Assembly: GCA_031292625.1 (NCBI GenBank)
Contig: JARLGU010000019.1
Span: forward strand, 372,001-436,000
Reading direction: 5' to 3'
Length of the DNA stretch: 64,000 bases
Source: Capsulimonadaceae bacterium
GTDB taxonomy: Bacteria > Armatimonadota > Armatimonadia > Armatimonadales > Capsulimonadaceae
The position numbers and the translations under genes were made by a program. The notes beneath the pieces were generated by a model. The model was given only the letters and a program-made list of their open reading frames with translations. It was not told where the DNA came from and did not search any database. Positions 8,552 to 16,561 of this stretch are shown piece after piece; positions within the stretch are counted from its first letter, which is position 1, and each line of letters starts with the position of its first letter.

Positions 8552-9486
8552 TGATAGATTTTCACTGTCAAATTGCCACGCCAGGCTCCGAAGTTCCGAC
8601 TGGGGACGGCGTATCGTTCCAGCCAAACAAAGGAGCCCCGGCGGGAGGCGAATGGGTCAATCTGGTCTGGCAAGAAACGATCGAGATGCTCGCGGAAACG
8701 CTCCGGACGCCATTGATGGTGCAGGGATACCGGCAGGTGCTGCCCGTGGTGTACGCCGAACTATCGCGTCGATTGATTGCAACCAGCGCCGACCGCGTGA
8801 TGGCCGAAATGGCGAAACATCAGGTGCGCCAGGCTGTCGTGGCGGCGCTGGACCCGATCATGCCTACACGCGAAGTCGTCGATGCGTGCGTTAAGACCAA
8901 GGGCATTCTCATTCCTTTCGGCTCAGTCGATCCGTGGACGCCAGATTGGCGCGAACAGCTTGAGCATAACTTGACGTTGCCGGTTGCCGGGCTTAATTTT
9001 CACTTTTCGCTACAGCACCTTCCAATCGGAAGCCGTCGAATGGGCGAGATTCTAGATATCGTCGCTCTGCGACGTCCCAATCTGCCGGTTTACTTGCATG
9101 CGGGCGATTTTCCGGTCTATGAGCCGGCGGAGGATGATTGGGCGACATCCCTGAGCGCGCTGGCCGATCGCTTCCCGTGCCTGACGTTCGTTTGCGGTCA
9201 CTGCGGATGGAACAGGCCCGCGGCAGCGCTCAAAGCGGCGCGCAAACACGAGAACCTGCTTCTAGAGACAAGCTGGCAGCCGCCGCTCGTATTGAATCGA
9301 CTCTGCCGAGTTCTCGGCCCGCATAGGCTGCTTCTTGGCTCCGACTACCCGCTCGCATCAATGAGGCGAGCGATTCACAACAGCCGCGCGGCCCTCTCGC
9401 GAACCGATTTTGCGATCGTTTCGCGATCCAACGCGCGAGCTCTGATTGCCCGGGCGATGACGAGCGAGGCCCCGGCGACGCAGTAA
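8551..9486 (+). CDS. Amidohydrolase-2 family protein
   Basis: A 311-residue TIM-barrel protein of the ACMSD/amidohydrolase_2 type. The usual N-terminal HxH is reduced to HxQ (IDFHCQ, residues 2-7). Downstream His residues in YLHAGD and VCGHCGWN and the Asp in LLGSDYPL are kept. It is translationally coupled to the phosphorylase (TAATG). With one metal ligand replaced, it may bind metal differently or hydrolyse or decarboxylate a pyrimidine-derived or aromatic substrate; the substrate is not predictable. Two further, more degenerate relatives are encoded at 43.5-45.1 kb. Confidence 0.75.
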   Translation: MIDFHCQIATPGSEVPTGDGVSFQPNKGAPAGGEWVNLVWQETIEMLAETLRTPLMVQGYRQVLPVVYAELSRRLIATSADRVMAEMAKHQVRQAVVAALDPIMPTREVVDACVKTKGILIPFGSVDPWTPDWREQLEHNLTLPVAGLNFHFSLQHLPIGSRRMGEILDIVALRRPNLPVYLHAGDFPVYEPAEDDWATSLSALADRFPCLTFVCGHCGWNRPAAALKAARKHENLLLETSWQPPLVLNRLCRVLGPHRLLLGSDYPLASMRRAIHNSRAALSRTDFAIVSRSNARALIARAMTSEAPATQ

Positions 9487-9503
9487 CGATGCAAGGCAAG
9501 CCA

Positions 9504-10073
9504 ATGAACGAACCCGAAAAACAAATGGAGTTCGACTTCGCGCAACCGCCCGTTGACGATTGTGCGCCGCCGCCCTCAAAACGGCAGTCCCGCGCAAAGC
9601 TGCAGGCAGAGTTTGACGACTTGCTCGCCCAGCTAACCGCCGAGTTTCACCGCCTTAACGAAACGCATCTGAACGGTAAATACAAATGCCCCGTCATCGA
9701 GTTCTCGACTCGCAAAACATTCGGCGGATACTACCAAAAGAAGCGCCACCGGATTGTTCTGTCGTGGCAGGCCTATGTCGAGCATGGCTGGGACGAGACG
9801 CTCAACACATTTCGGCACGAGGTCGCCCATATCGTCCACCTGCCGCACAACCGGGATTTTTGGGAACTCGCGGCTCAGCTCGGAACCACGCGCAAATACG
9901 CCGCGAACCCAATTGTCAACACGCGCAGTCCGCAGAAAATGTTCGTCTACGCTTGCCCGGTCTGCGGCGGTCTGGTTCGGCGCCGCAAGCGGCTGCGCAA
10001 CGCATCCTGCGCGCGCTGCGATCGTAACTACAATCCAAAGTTCAAGCTAAAACTGGTGCAGGATAACAGGTAG
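9504..10073 (+). CDS. SprT-like zinc metalloprotease domain protein
   Basis: A 189-residue protein with the SprT/Spartan architecture. It has a zincin motif HEVAH (about residues 104-108), a following conserved basic segment (LPHNRDFWELAAQLG) and a C-terminal zinc ribbon with two CxxC pairs (CPVCGG and CARC). SprT-like proteins are cytosolic and act on DNA-protein crosslinks in eukaryotes; the bacterial role is poorly known. I chose ATG 9504 because AAGG lies 7 nt upstream; ATG 9489 is also possible. It is the third gene of the pdp operon. The N-terminus is acidic and Pro-rich, without a signal peptide. Confidence 0.85.
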   Translation: MNEPEKQMEFDFAQPPVDDCAPPPSKRQSRAKLQAEFDDLLAQLTAEFHRLNETHLNGKYKCPVIEFSTRKTFGGYYQKKRHRIVLSWQAYVEHGWDETLNTFRHEVAHIVHLPHNRDFWELAAQLGTTRKYAANPIVNTRSPQKMFVYACPVCGGLVRRRKRLRNASCARCDRNYNPKFKLKLVQDNR

Positions 10074-10133
10074 AATAGCCGTCCGACAGGAAAAGCGGGT
10101 TGCGTTCCCAGTTGGAACTAGGAGATCGACACA

Positions 10134-11591
10134 ATGGCGTATGCCGGACTACAAGATTTTATCAAGCGGCTCGACAACTCGGGTGAACTGCGGCGCATCG
10201 GGATCGAGGTCGATCCGTATCTTGAAATTGCGGCCATCGCGGACCGCGTGATGAAGTCCCCGGGCGGCGGCGCGGGGTTGCTGTTCGAGCACGTCAAAGG
10301 CTCGGAGTTTCCGGTCGCGATCAACCTGTTCGGCTCGCGCAAACGGATGTCGTGGGCTTTGGGGGTAGACGACATTGAGGAAATCGCCAGGGAGATCGAA
10401 GGGTTAGTCAAGCTTCCCGGCAACATGCCTTCTAGTATTGGCGGTATGCTGGGTCTTGCGCCCAAGCTGCTCCCGCTCACATCGATTGCGCCCAAGATGG
10501 TATCGTCAGGCCCGTGTCAGGACGTTGTAAAGACCGGAGCGAAGGCGTCGCTCGACGAAATACCGATCCTGACGTGCTGGCCAGGCGATGGCGGCCCGTT
10601 CGTCACGCTCCCACTCGTGTTCACGAAAGAAGCAGGGACCGGCAAGCGCAATGTCGGTATGTACCGCATTCAAAAGTACGATGCCCACACGACGGGGATG
10701 CACTGGCAACGTCACAAAGTCGGCAGCCGCCATTATGCCGAATACGAGGCCCTGGGCAAGGATATACCGGTCGCGATCGTTTTGGGCGGCGATCCCGCGC
10801 TGACGTACGCGGCGACTGCGCCGCTGCCCGACGAGATCGACGAGGTATTGTTCGCAGGATTTTTGCGCAAGAGGCCCGTCGAGATGGTCCGATGCAAAAC
10901 CATCGACATCGAAGTCCCCGCCGACGCCGAGTTCGTGATCGAAGGCGTCGTGCCGGCCGGGCTGCGGCGCACGGAGGGACCGTTCGGCGACCATACGGGC
11001 TACTATTCGCTGGCCGACGAATACCCGGTCTTTAACGTCACGGCAATCACGCACCGCAAGAAGCCCGTCTACCCCGCGACCCTTGTCGGACCGCCTCCGA
11101 TGGAGGACCACTGGCTGGGCAAAGCGACCGAGCGAATATTTTTCCCGCTCATCCGCATGGTGCTCCCGGAGATAATCGACTATAACCTTCCGGTGGAGGG
11201 GGCTTTTCACAATCTCGCGCTCGTCCGAATCCGCAAGCGCTATCCCGGCCATGCTCAGAAAGTGATGAACGCAATCTGGGGACTTGGGCAAATGATGTTT
11301 ACAAAGTGCATCGTCGTGGTGGACGAAGATGTCGATGTCCAGAACCCCGCCGAGGTTGTCTGGCGCGCCCTCGCCAATATCGACCCGCACCGGGACATCA
11401 CGTTCGTGAACGGCCCCGTGGACGTTCTGGACCACGCGAGCCCCCGGATGGCGTTCGGGTCGAAAATGGGGATCGATGCAACGCGCAAGCTCCCAGAAGA
11501 GGGATTCGATCGCGAATGGCCGGAGATCCTTGCAACAAGCCCGGATGTCGCAAAGAGGGTGGATGTGATCTGGTCGAAGCTCGGGCTATAG
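10134..11591 (+). CDS. UbiD family decarboxylase
   Basis: UbiD-type enzymes use prenylated FMN to decarboxylate aromatic or alpha,beta-unsaturated acids in quinone biosynthesis or aromatic degradation. The 485-residue protein is full length. Characteristic segments are GGGAGLLFEHVKG (about 44-56), VGMYRIQKYD (about 179-188), GGDPALTYAA (about 217-226), VPAGLRRTEGPFGDHTGYYS (about 273-292) and EDHWLGKATERIFFP (about 321-335). The conserved Arg-Glu-Glu/Asp active-site set appears present (RRTEGPFGD, and the E of EIIDYNLPVEG). The ATG has a strong SD (AGGAG). No ubiX partner is nearby, so the substrate (menaquinone futalosine route or other) is open. Confidence 0.92.
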   Translation: MAYAGLQDFIKRLDNSGELRRIGIEVDPYLEIAAIADRVMKSPGGGAGLLFEHVKGSEFPVAINLFGSRKRMSWALGVDDIEEIAREIEGLVKLPGNMPSSIGGMLGLAPKLLPLTSIAPKMVSSGPCQDVVKTGAKASLDEIPILTCWPGDGGPFVTLPLVFTKEAGTGKRNVGMYRIQKYDAHTTGMHWQRHKVGSRHYAEYEALGKDIPVAIVLGGDPALTYAATAPLPDEIDEVLFAGFLRKRPVEMVRCKTIDIEVPADAEFVIEGVVPAGLRRTEGPFGDHTGYYSLADEYPVFNVTAITHRKKPVYPATLVGPPPMEDHWLGKATERIFFPLIRMVLPEIIDYNLPVEGAFHNLALVRIRKRYPGHAQKVMNAIWGLGQMMFTKCIVVVDEDVDVQNPAEVVWRALANIDPHRDITFVNGPVDVLDHASPRMAFGSKMGIDATRKLPEEGFDREWPEILATSPDVAKRVDVIWSKLGL

Positions 11592-11593
11592 GA

Positions 11594-11989
11594 CTAGGCG
11601 ACCGCTATCCCAAGTCCCCTGCTGACCTTGCTCATCTCATCCGTGACATAGCGGACGATCGCGAGGAGCGACTCTTCTTCGATCTCGGTAATCTGCATGC
11701 CGTGACCAAAAGTCATCCCAGGAGTTGACGAGTACCAGCGGACGTGACGGACCATCGCACAAAACGTAACAATCTCGCCATTAAGCGAAACGACGACTTC
11801 AAAGCGGGTTCCGCGATGATAGGCTGACCCAAGAAGAATATGCACGCCCGCCGCTCCCATGTCGGTGAGCACGCCCCTGATCGGTATATCGGTTGACGTA
11901 TTGAGCCCAAGCAAACGAAGGTCCGCGGAAAGGTTCTGGGGTATCCTCCGAAATCTCCGTTCGTGCCTGCTAGGTTTCAGATCGTCCAT
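11594..11989 (-). CDS. PilZ-domain protein 1 (putative c-di-GMP receptor)
   Basis: A 131-residue single-domain protein. The PilZ signature is present: basic N-terminus RRFRRIP (RxxxR, residues about 11-17) and LTDMGAAGVHI (D/NxS/GxxG, about 42-52). PilZ domains bind cyclic di-GMP and control motility, exopolysaccharide or adhesion. The C-terminal half carries MVRHVRW and FGHGMQI, found in the two neighbouring paralogues too. No other domain or membrane segment. It converges tail-to-tail with ubiD (2 bp apart). Confidence 0.82.
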   Translation of the reverse strand: MDDLKPSRHERRFRRIPQNLSADLRLLGLNTSTDIPIRGVLTDMGAAGVHILLGSAYHRGTRFEVVVSLNGEIVTFCAMVRHVRWYSSTPGMTFGHGMQITEIEEESLLAIVRYVTDEMSKVSRGLGIAVA

Positions 11990-12091
11990 TGCGTGTCTTC
12001 CATGACGTCAGGCAAAGCCTGCAGATTGTGTTGCACCCACGTGCGTAGATCCATCTACCGGTCTCATAAGGAGACGTGGGAGGCGGCCAGG

Positions 12092-12547
12092 TCAATTCGC
12101 GAGCGTCGCTCCGTCCCGGTCCTCTTCCGACTGCTTATCGAGCGGCGCGGATGCTGAGCTCTCCATTTCGGTCGCCCTCTTAAGCTCTCCTTTAACGTAT
12201 CGGCTCATCAATACATTGAACTCATCCATTACATCGGCCAAAGCGGCCGTAATCTGAAGACCGTGCGCATACACCGTGGTCTTAGCCGAAATGGCGGTGC
12301 TGATGTGACGAACGATCGCGTAGAACTCGACGCGCCGGCCATTGACGCGCGTGCGAACCCAAAACCTCGCGCCGATCGGATGCTCGGTTGCAAGATCCAC
12401 CATGACGCCGCCAGGGCCGACATTGCTGATCAAGGCGTGGATTGGAGATCCCGTTTGGGAAACGCCATTCTCGAAGGAGATCGGCCTCAGCTCGACATCC
12501 ATTCTAATGGGCAAGCGGCGTGTCCGCCTTCGTTCTTTCCGAAGCAT
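12092..12547 (-). CDS. PilZ-domain protein 2 (putative c-di-GMP receptor)
   Basis: A 151-residue paralogue of its neighbours, with RRRTRRLPI (RxxxR, residues about 6-14) and ISNVGPGGVMV (NxGxxG, about 40-50). The shared motifs IVRHIS and YAHGLQI occur at about 90 and 105. A polar Glu/Ser/Lys tail of about 30 residues is extra. A strong SD (GGAGGAACGAT) precedes the ATG. A gap of about 100 bp separates it from the genes on both sides, so each member may have its own promoter. Confidence 0.82.
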   Translation of the reverse strand: MLRKERRRTRRLPIRMDVELRPISFENGVSQTGSPIHALISNVGPGGVMVDLATEHPIGARFWVRTRVNGRRVEFYAIVRHISTAISAKTTVYAHGLQITAALADVMDEFNVLMSRYVKGELKRATEMESSASAPLDKQSEEDRDGATLAN

Positions 12548-12659
12548 ATCGTTCCTCCCGGGTGGTCATCTAGTTGTATGATCGGCAACGGAAGACGTCA
12601 GCAACAGGACGGAGGGGAACGGAACGAGGAAACCGGCAACTTTACCAGGCGTAAGTCAC

Positions 12660-13082
12660 CTACGCAGCGGAGTGTACGCTCGCGGAAGCACCTTGATCGG
12701 CGTCTGGGTGCGGGAGTTCGTTGTGCTTAATGGCGTTAATGTACTCGACGAGAGCTACGATGCCTTCCTGCGTACCGGCGACAATCTGCATGCCGTGTCC
12801 GAAGGTCGTAAGCACCTCGCCCTCTTTGCAAAACGAATGGCGCACGACAACGAAGAACTGGACTGAGCGGTCCGGCAAACGCAAGGTTGCTCGAAAGCGC
12901 ATTCCGGTCTTAAAATGTCGCGGACCGAACGCGAGCATACCGGTGGCGCTGATGTCAGCTACTTTCGCGCGGTACGTGACAATCGGTTCGAGGATGTTCA
13001 GGTCGATATCCACCGGCGATAAATCGGCAGCCAATTCGACCGAAACTCGGTTAAAGCGTCGCTTTTCCCAGCCCAAGGGCAC
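12660..13082 (-). CDS. PilZ-domain protein 3 (putative c-di-GMP receptor)
   Basis: A 140-residue paralogue of the two proteins downstream. KRRFNRVSV supplies RxxxR (residues about 7-15) and VADISATGMLAF the DxSxxG motif (about 40-51), the most canonical of the three. The conserved tail motifs VVRHSF and TFGHGMQI are present. It starts at GTG 13080-13082. The last 20 residues are His/Asp/Ser-rich and probably disordered. Confidence 0.82.
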   Translation of the reverse strand: MPLGWEKRRFNRVSVELAADLSPVDIDLNILEPIVTYRAKVADISATGMLAFGPRHFKTGMRFRATLRLPDRSVQFFVVVRHSFCKEGEVLTTFGHGMQIVAGTQEGIVALVEYINAIKHNELPHPDADQGASASVHSAA

Positions 13083-13182
13083 CTCTCAAGGCACAATTTA
13101 CACTTAGTATCGGCCGGATATACGCGCGTCTGTAGGGAGATACAGGAATCATGCATTAATCACAGGTTAATCCATGGCAATC

Positions 13183-14028
13183 CTAAACGACCCCGGTGTA
13201 CACAGTCGCCGCAGCCCCCGTCATCAAAACATGGTTGTCGGGCTTCCAACAGATCGATAGATCGCCGCCCGCAAGATGCACGATTGCGTCGCGCGTCGTC
13301 CGGCCTGTCAGCGATCCCGCGACAGCCGCCGCGCATGCTCCCGTTCCGCACGCCATCGTCTCGCCAGAGCCGCGCTCCCACACGCGCATGCGCAACTCGG
13401 ACTTGCCGATGACCTGCACAAACTCGGTGTTCGTCCGGCGCGGAAATGCCCGATGGTTCTCGAAAAGCGGGCCAATGTGCCCAACCGGAAACGCCGCGAC
13501 ATCGTCGACAAACACGACGCAGTGCGGATTGCCCATGGAGACGCACGTAATGTTCCAGATCCGGCCGTCCACAACGAGAGGCTGCGAAATCACCGGATCG
13601 CCGCCCCCTCCTTCAAGCTCAACGGGAACATCGGCCGGATTGAGGCGAGCTTCGCCCATGTCCACCTCGACGACATCGACAACGCCTCCGCGAAGCGTTG
13701 CTCGCGTCGTCAAAACCCCAGCGCCGGTCTCGATATTGAGATCGGTCTTTCGCAACAACCCGCCGTCGTGGACAAACTTCGCGAAACAGCGGATGCCGTT
13801 GCCGCACATTTCGGCCTCGGACGCATCCGCGTTGAATACGCGCATCCTGAAATCGGCGACATCCGACGGCGAGACGACGATTACGCCGTCAGCGCCTACC
13901 CCTTTACGACGATCGCAGAGGGCCACGGCCTGCTCCCGTGCCTGACGAACTACATCGGCGCCGCCGGCGGCGGTGCCGTCAACCAGCAGAAAATCATTAC
14001 CGATTCCATGCATCTTCCAAAAGTTCAT
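13183..14028 (-). CDS. dapF: Diaminopimelate epimerase (copy 1)
   Basis: Converts LL-diaminopimelate to the meso form for lysine and peptidoglycan synthesis. The 281-residue product has the two-fold PLP-independent epimerase layout, with both catalytic cysteines in AEMCGNGIRCF (about 74-84) and MACGTGACAAA (about 225-235). It also has the N-terminal MHGIGNDFLLVD and the substrate loop MGNPHCVVFVDD. It lies upstream of nothing obvious on its strand and follows hfq by 66 bp. A second dapF is encoded at 48 kb, next to pheA; both look catalytically intact. Confidence 0.95.
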   Translation of the reverse strand: MNFWKMHGIGNDFLLVDGTAAGGADVVRQAREQAVALCDRRKGVGADGVIVVSPSDVADFRMRVFNADASEAEMCGNGIRCFAKFVHDGGLLRKTDLNIETGAGVLTTRATLRGGVVDVVEVDMGEARLNPADVPVELEGGGGDPVISQPLVVDGRIWNITCVSMGNPHCVVFVDDVAAFPVGHIGPLFENHRAFPRRTNTEFVQVIGKSELRMRVWERGSGETMACGTGACAAAVAGSLTGRTTRDAIVHLAGGDLSICWKPDNHVLMTGAAATVYTGVV

Positions 14029-14094
14029 TACGTTCTCACTAACACACAGGCGGCCGGGATCGCTCCCGGCCGCACAAGTATCCAGCTTCCCAAG

Positions 14095-14427
14095 CTATTC
14101 GGCTGCTTGGCCCCCAGGAGCGGCGGGCGGTGCGGCGAGCGGTGCAGCGGGCGTATGCGGCGGTTCCGGCGGCTGTCCGCTCTCACGCAGGGCTTCCTGA
14201 TAGATATTCGGCACCGGGCGCGTCGGCACGACGCTGCTCACGGCGTGCTTGTAAACAAGCTGAGTCGGCTTGCCCGGGGAATCGAGCAAAATCGTGAACG
14301 GATCAAAGCCCCGAACGAGACCGCGCAACTGTACGCTGCTCCCGATCAGGTAAATAATGACGCTGATATTCTCCTTGCGAACCTGGTTGAGGAACGTATC
14401 CTGCAGGTTAACCTGGGGTCGATTCAT
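14095..14427 (-). CDS. hfq: RNA chaperone Hfq
   Basis: An Sm-like hexameric RNA-binding protein that mediates sRNA-mRNA pairing. The Sm core spans residues 5-70, with Sm1 ([13 protein letters not shown] then [11 protein letters not shown]) and Sm2 ([10 protein letters not shown], the YKHA hallmark). Beyond the core is an unusual Pro/Ala-rich tail of about 35 residues ([19 protein letters not shown]) in place of the acidic tail of enterobacterial Hfq; it is likely disordered. The gene overlaps the end of miaA by 20 bp, the classic miaA-hfq order. SD GGGAGGA precedes the ATG. Confidence 0.96.
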   Translation of the reverse strand: MNRPQVNLQDTFLNQVRKENISVIIYLIGSSVQLRGLVRGFDPFTILLDSPGKPTQLVYKHAVSSVVPTRPVPNIYQEALRESGQPPEPPHTPAAPLAAPPAAPGGQAAE

Positions 14428-15415
14428 AACTGGAGTCCTCCCATTGATTTGTTGATTGTTTATTGTTTACGGAGGCGAAAATCCGTGCGGCTATTTGCGC
14501 AGCACTTAATCCGTCAGTGTCTATCCACGTAAGACGCTTGTCCGCGCGAAACCAAATCAATTGACGTCGCGCATACTGTTTTGTCTCATTTTTTGTTAGA
14601 TCAATTGCATCCTTCAGAGAGATCTTCCCGTCCAGATACTCATTTACACGCCGGTAACCGAGAGACTGCATCGATTTGAGTTCAGATCCATACCCTCTCT
14701 CCCGCAGTCCGGCGACCTCGTCGACGAGTCCCTGAGCCATCATTGCATCCACGCGGCGTTCAATGGCCTCGTAAAGCTGCTGGCGATCACGCCCAAGGCA
14801 AAACAGCCATCGCCCCGGAACAGGCGTCTGCTCAGCCTGCGCGTTCTCCCGATGCCATTGCGACAAAGGCTTCCCCGTCTTCTCGTAAACCTCGATCGCG
14901 CGGATCATCCGGCGGATATCGTTAGCGTGAATCGTGCGCGTCGCGTCCGGATCGATCGAGAGCAGATGCTCTCGAACAGCGGACGCTCCCTTCAATCGCG
15001 CCGTTTCCTGCCAACGCATGCGAAAAGCCGGATCCGGCGGCGTGTGAGGAATGTCAAGCCGCGTCGTGATCGACCGGAAGTAAAGCCCCGTGCCGCCAAC
15101 CAACAGTGCAATACGCTGCTGCCGGGCGATCCTCGAAAGCTCCGCCGTTGCCTCTCGCTGGTAGTCCGCAAGCGTGTAATCGGCGTCGGGATCGACGACG
15201 TCGATCATCGAAAACGCCGCCGCGTTCCGTTCTTCCACCGTCGGCTTCGCCGCGCCGATATCCAGTCCGCGATACACCTGCACGGAATCGACCGAAACGA
15301 TCTCGGCCGCGCCGTCAAGCAATGCGGCAAGTTGCACTCCAACCGCCGTCTTCCCAACCGCCGTCGGCCCGACGATGCCGACAGTTTTTATGGATTCTCG
15401 CTGAGTGACGGACAC
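14408..15415 (-). CDS. miaA: tRNA dimethylallyltransferase
   Basis: MiaA adds a dimethylallyl group from DMAPP to A37 of UNN-reading tRNAs. The P-loop [11 protein letters not shown] lies near residue 15 of the start chosen here, then [17 protein letters not shown], the QQL-type loop and the C-terminal [11 protein letters not shown] tRNA-binding segment. The frame stays open 213 bases further upstream, but that stretch is basic and unlike MiaA. GTG 15413-15415 sits 5 nt after a TATACT preceded by TGC, so the mRNA is probably leaderless. Product 335 residues, typical for MiaA. Confidence 0.93.
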   Translation of the reverse strand: MSVTQRESIKTVGIVGPTAVGKTAVGVQLAALLDGAAEIVSVDSVQVYRGLDIGAAKPTVEERNAAAFSMIDVVDPDADYTLADYQREATAELSRIARQQRIALLVGGTGLYFRSITTRLDIPHTPPDPAFRMRWQETARLKGASAVREHLLSIDPDATRTIHANDIRRMIRAIEVYEKTGKPLSQWHRENAQAEQTPVPGRWLFCLGRDRQQLYEAIERRVDAMMAQGLVDEVAGLRERGYGSELKSMQSLGYRRVNEYLDGKISLKDAIDLTKNETKQYARRQLIWFRADKRLTWIDTDGLSAAQIAARIFASVNNKQSTNQWEDSSYESTPG

Positions 15416-15420
15416 TGGTG

Positions 15421-15429
15421 AGTATAGCA
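15421..15429 (-). promoter_or_regulatory. Extended -10 promoter of miaA-hfq, predicted leaderless
   Basis: On the minus strand TGCTATACT ends 5 nt before the GTG start of miaA. It has the same geometry as the purM and pdp promoters, and no SD is present. It fixes the miaA start at 15415. Confidence 0.6.
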
Positions 15430-15530
15430 CATTCAAAATCGGCGATGCAACGACGCGAACGCGGGGTATGCAGCGCGCGAAGGCCCCTGCGGCAAAGAAT
15501 GGGCTTTGGCTCTGCGCAACCGCCGAAAAG

Positions 15531-15959
15531 TTAGCTCCCGGTCCGCACCAGCGGCGGAGGGGGAGGTGCGCTCGACGTATCCACGCTAATCGAGCCGAGG
15601 CTGTCCGTCCCGCCGTTCCCACCGGCAACGGCGACCGCGACTGAACCGTCCGTATCGCCCAGGCTGTCGGTCACAACGAGGGTGTACGATCCCGTCGTAA
15701 CATTCGCGATGGTAAAAACGCCTTTAGCATCCGTCGTGCCCGACTGCGCGGTCCCCTTCAAGGTAACCGTTCGGCCAGCGAGGGGCTTCGCGGTAAGCTC
15801 GTCCAAAACAGTTCCGGTCACGGTCACGACGTTCGTCGAACCGCCGCCTCCTCCGCCGCCCCCGCCGCAACCCGCCAGCAACGCCAAGGAGCAAAGTGCG
15901 AGAAGCACGGCAACACGTTCAAAACGTAATCGAAAGTAAGGTGTTAGGATTGTTTTCAT
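15531..15959 (-). CDS. Lipoprotein with a carboxypeptidase-regulatory-like (CNA-B/Ig-like) domain
   Basis: A 142-residue lipoprotein. The signal peptide ends in the lipobox LLAGC (Cys about residue 31), followed by a run of nine glycines as a flexible spacer. The rest is a beta-sandwich of the CarboxypepD_reg/DUF4198-like type: VTVTGTVLDELTAKPLAGRTV, TDAKGVFTIANVTTGSYTLVV. It ends in a poly-proline stretch. Such domains act as surface adhesins or spacers. The ATG at 15957-15959 is preferred over a TTG two codons upstream. A small ORF stops 14 bp upstream and shares its strand. Confidence 0.8.
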   Translation of the reverse strand: MKTILTPYFRLRFERVAVLLALCSLALLAGCGGGGGGGGGSTNVVTVTGTVLDELTAKPLAGRTVTLKGTAQSGTTDAKGVFTIANVTTGSYTLVVTDSLGDTDGSVAVAVAGGNGGTDSLGSISVDTSSAPPPPPLVRTGS

Positions 15960-15973
15960 TTGCAATCTCGGTA

Positions 15974-16144
15974 TTAACTCGCCGGCACATACATCGTCGT
16001 CGACGAGTACGCGTACACCCAGTATGCCTTCAGCGCATCGAGGCTGCTCGCGGCGGCGTAACCGTTCGACGACGAATCGTAGCTCCAGAACGTCCCGCTC
16101 ACGAGCGGTAAGGCGCCATTGACTCGAAGATCGTCAGCTTCCAC
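15974..16144 (-). CDS. 56-codon small ORF, possible truncated surface-protein C-terminus
   Basis: A GTG-initiated frame of 56 residues is bounded upstream by an in-frame TAG two codons before it. The peptide is aromatic- and Ser-rich (TFWSYDSSSNGYAAA; LKAYWVYAYSSTTMYVPAS). The W-YDSSSNGY...AYWVYA pattern resembles the C-terminal GYWVYA repeat of large secreted Armatimonadota/Planctomycetes proteins. A strong sigma70-like promoter overlaps its start. It may be a real small protein cotranscribed with the lipoprotein, or the tail of a decayed larger gene. Confidence 0.45.
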   Translation of the reverse strand: MEADDLRVNGALPLVSGTFWSYDSSSNGYAAASSLDALKAYWVYAYSSTTMYVPAS

Positions 16145-16147
16145 AAT

Positions 16148-16177
16148 AGTCTACCAATCAAAATTGCACAATGTCAA
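16148..16177 (-). promoter_or_regulatory. Sigma70-type promoter for the small ORF and lipoprotein
   Basis: Minus strand: a perfect -35 TTGACA (16172-16177), 18-bp spacer, -10 TAGACT (16148-16153). The predicted start point falls at the GTG of the small ORF (16142-16144), again a leaderless arrangement. The surrounding 60 bp are markedly AT-rich. Confidence 0.6.
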
Positions 16178-16276
16178 CGCAAATTGTTATATTACGAATC
16201 ATTATGCTAGTGTTTACTGCGCAGTTGTAGCTGAATCATCCTCTTAAGACCGCGAAGCTGCCACGCCAAGCGCATC

Positions 16277-16307
16277 AAAAAAGCCTCCCGTCGCCGGGAG
16301 GCTTTTT
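16277..16307 (-). terminator. Rho-independent terminator of the DUF5678-like gene and the fab operon
   Basis: AAAGCCTCCCG / CGGGAGGCTTT forms a perfect stem with a 4-base loop. The minus strand ends in a T-run; the + strand also has TTTTT, so it can work both ways. Confidence 0.88.
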
Positions 16308-16316
16308 GCACACAAG

Positions 16317-16532
16317 TTATGTGTTCTTTTCGGGAATGTAGGCGATATACGGCATCTCGTCGGGGAAGAGCTCCTCGGCGATCTTGAGCACGTCGTCGTA
16401 GCTCGTGCCGGATGCCACAATATGCTTGTGCACGATCGCGATATGCTTGCCGACGTAATGCTTGAGCACATCGGTTGCGAGCGCATCGCGCCACTCGCCA
16501 GGCCGGTTATGATCGGTCGTATCTTGCACCAT
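16317..16532 (-). CDS. Small DUF5678-like protein
   Basis: A 71-residue acidic/basic mixed protein with a strong SD (AAGGAG, 8 nt before ATG). The core KHIAIVHKHIVASGTSYDD, then AEELFP and PYIAYIPEKN, matches the DUF5678 pattern: a short strand carrying 'V....IVA.G.....', a helix, then a final strand. Related small proteins occur singly or beside toxin-like genes; function unknown. It lies 29 bp downstream of fabF on the same strand and is followed directly by a terminator, so it is probably the last gene of the fatty-acid operon. Confidence 0.75.
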   Translation of the reverse strand: MVQDTTDHNRPGEWRDALATDVLKHYVGKHIAIVHKHIVASGTSYDDVLKIAEELFPDEMPYIAYIPEKNT

Positions 16533-16561
16533 GGTACCGGCTCCTTACACTCCACTCGTTC

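Noticed and set aside
12672-13107. Plus-strand frames opposite PilZ 3
   Set aside because: They are reverse shadows of the PilZ gene, which has recognisable motifs on the minus strand.
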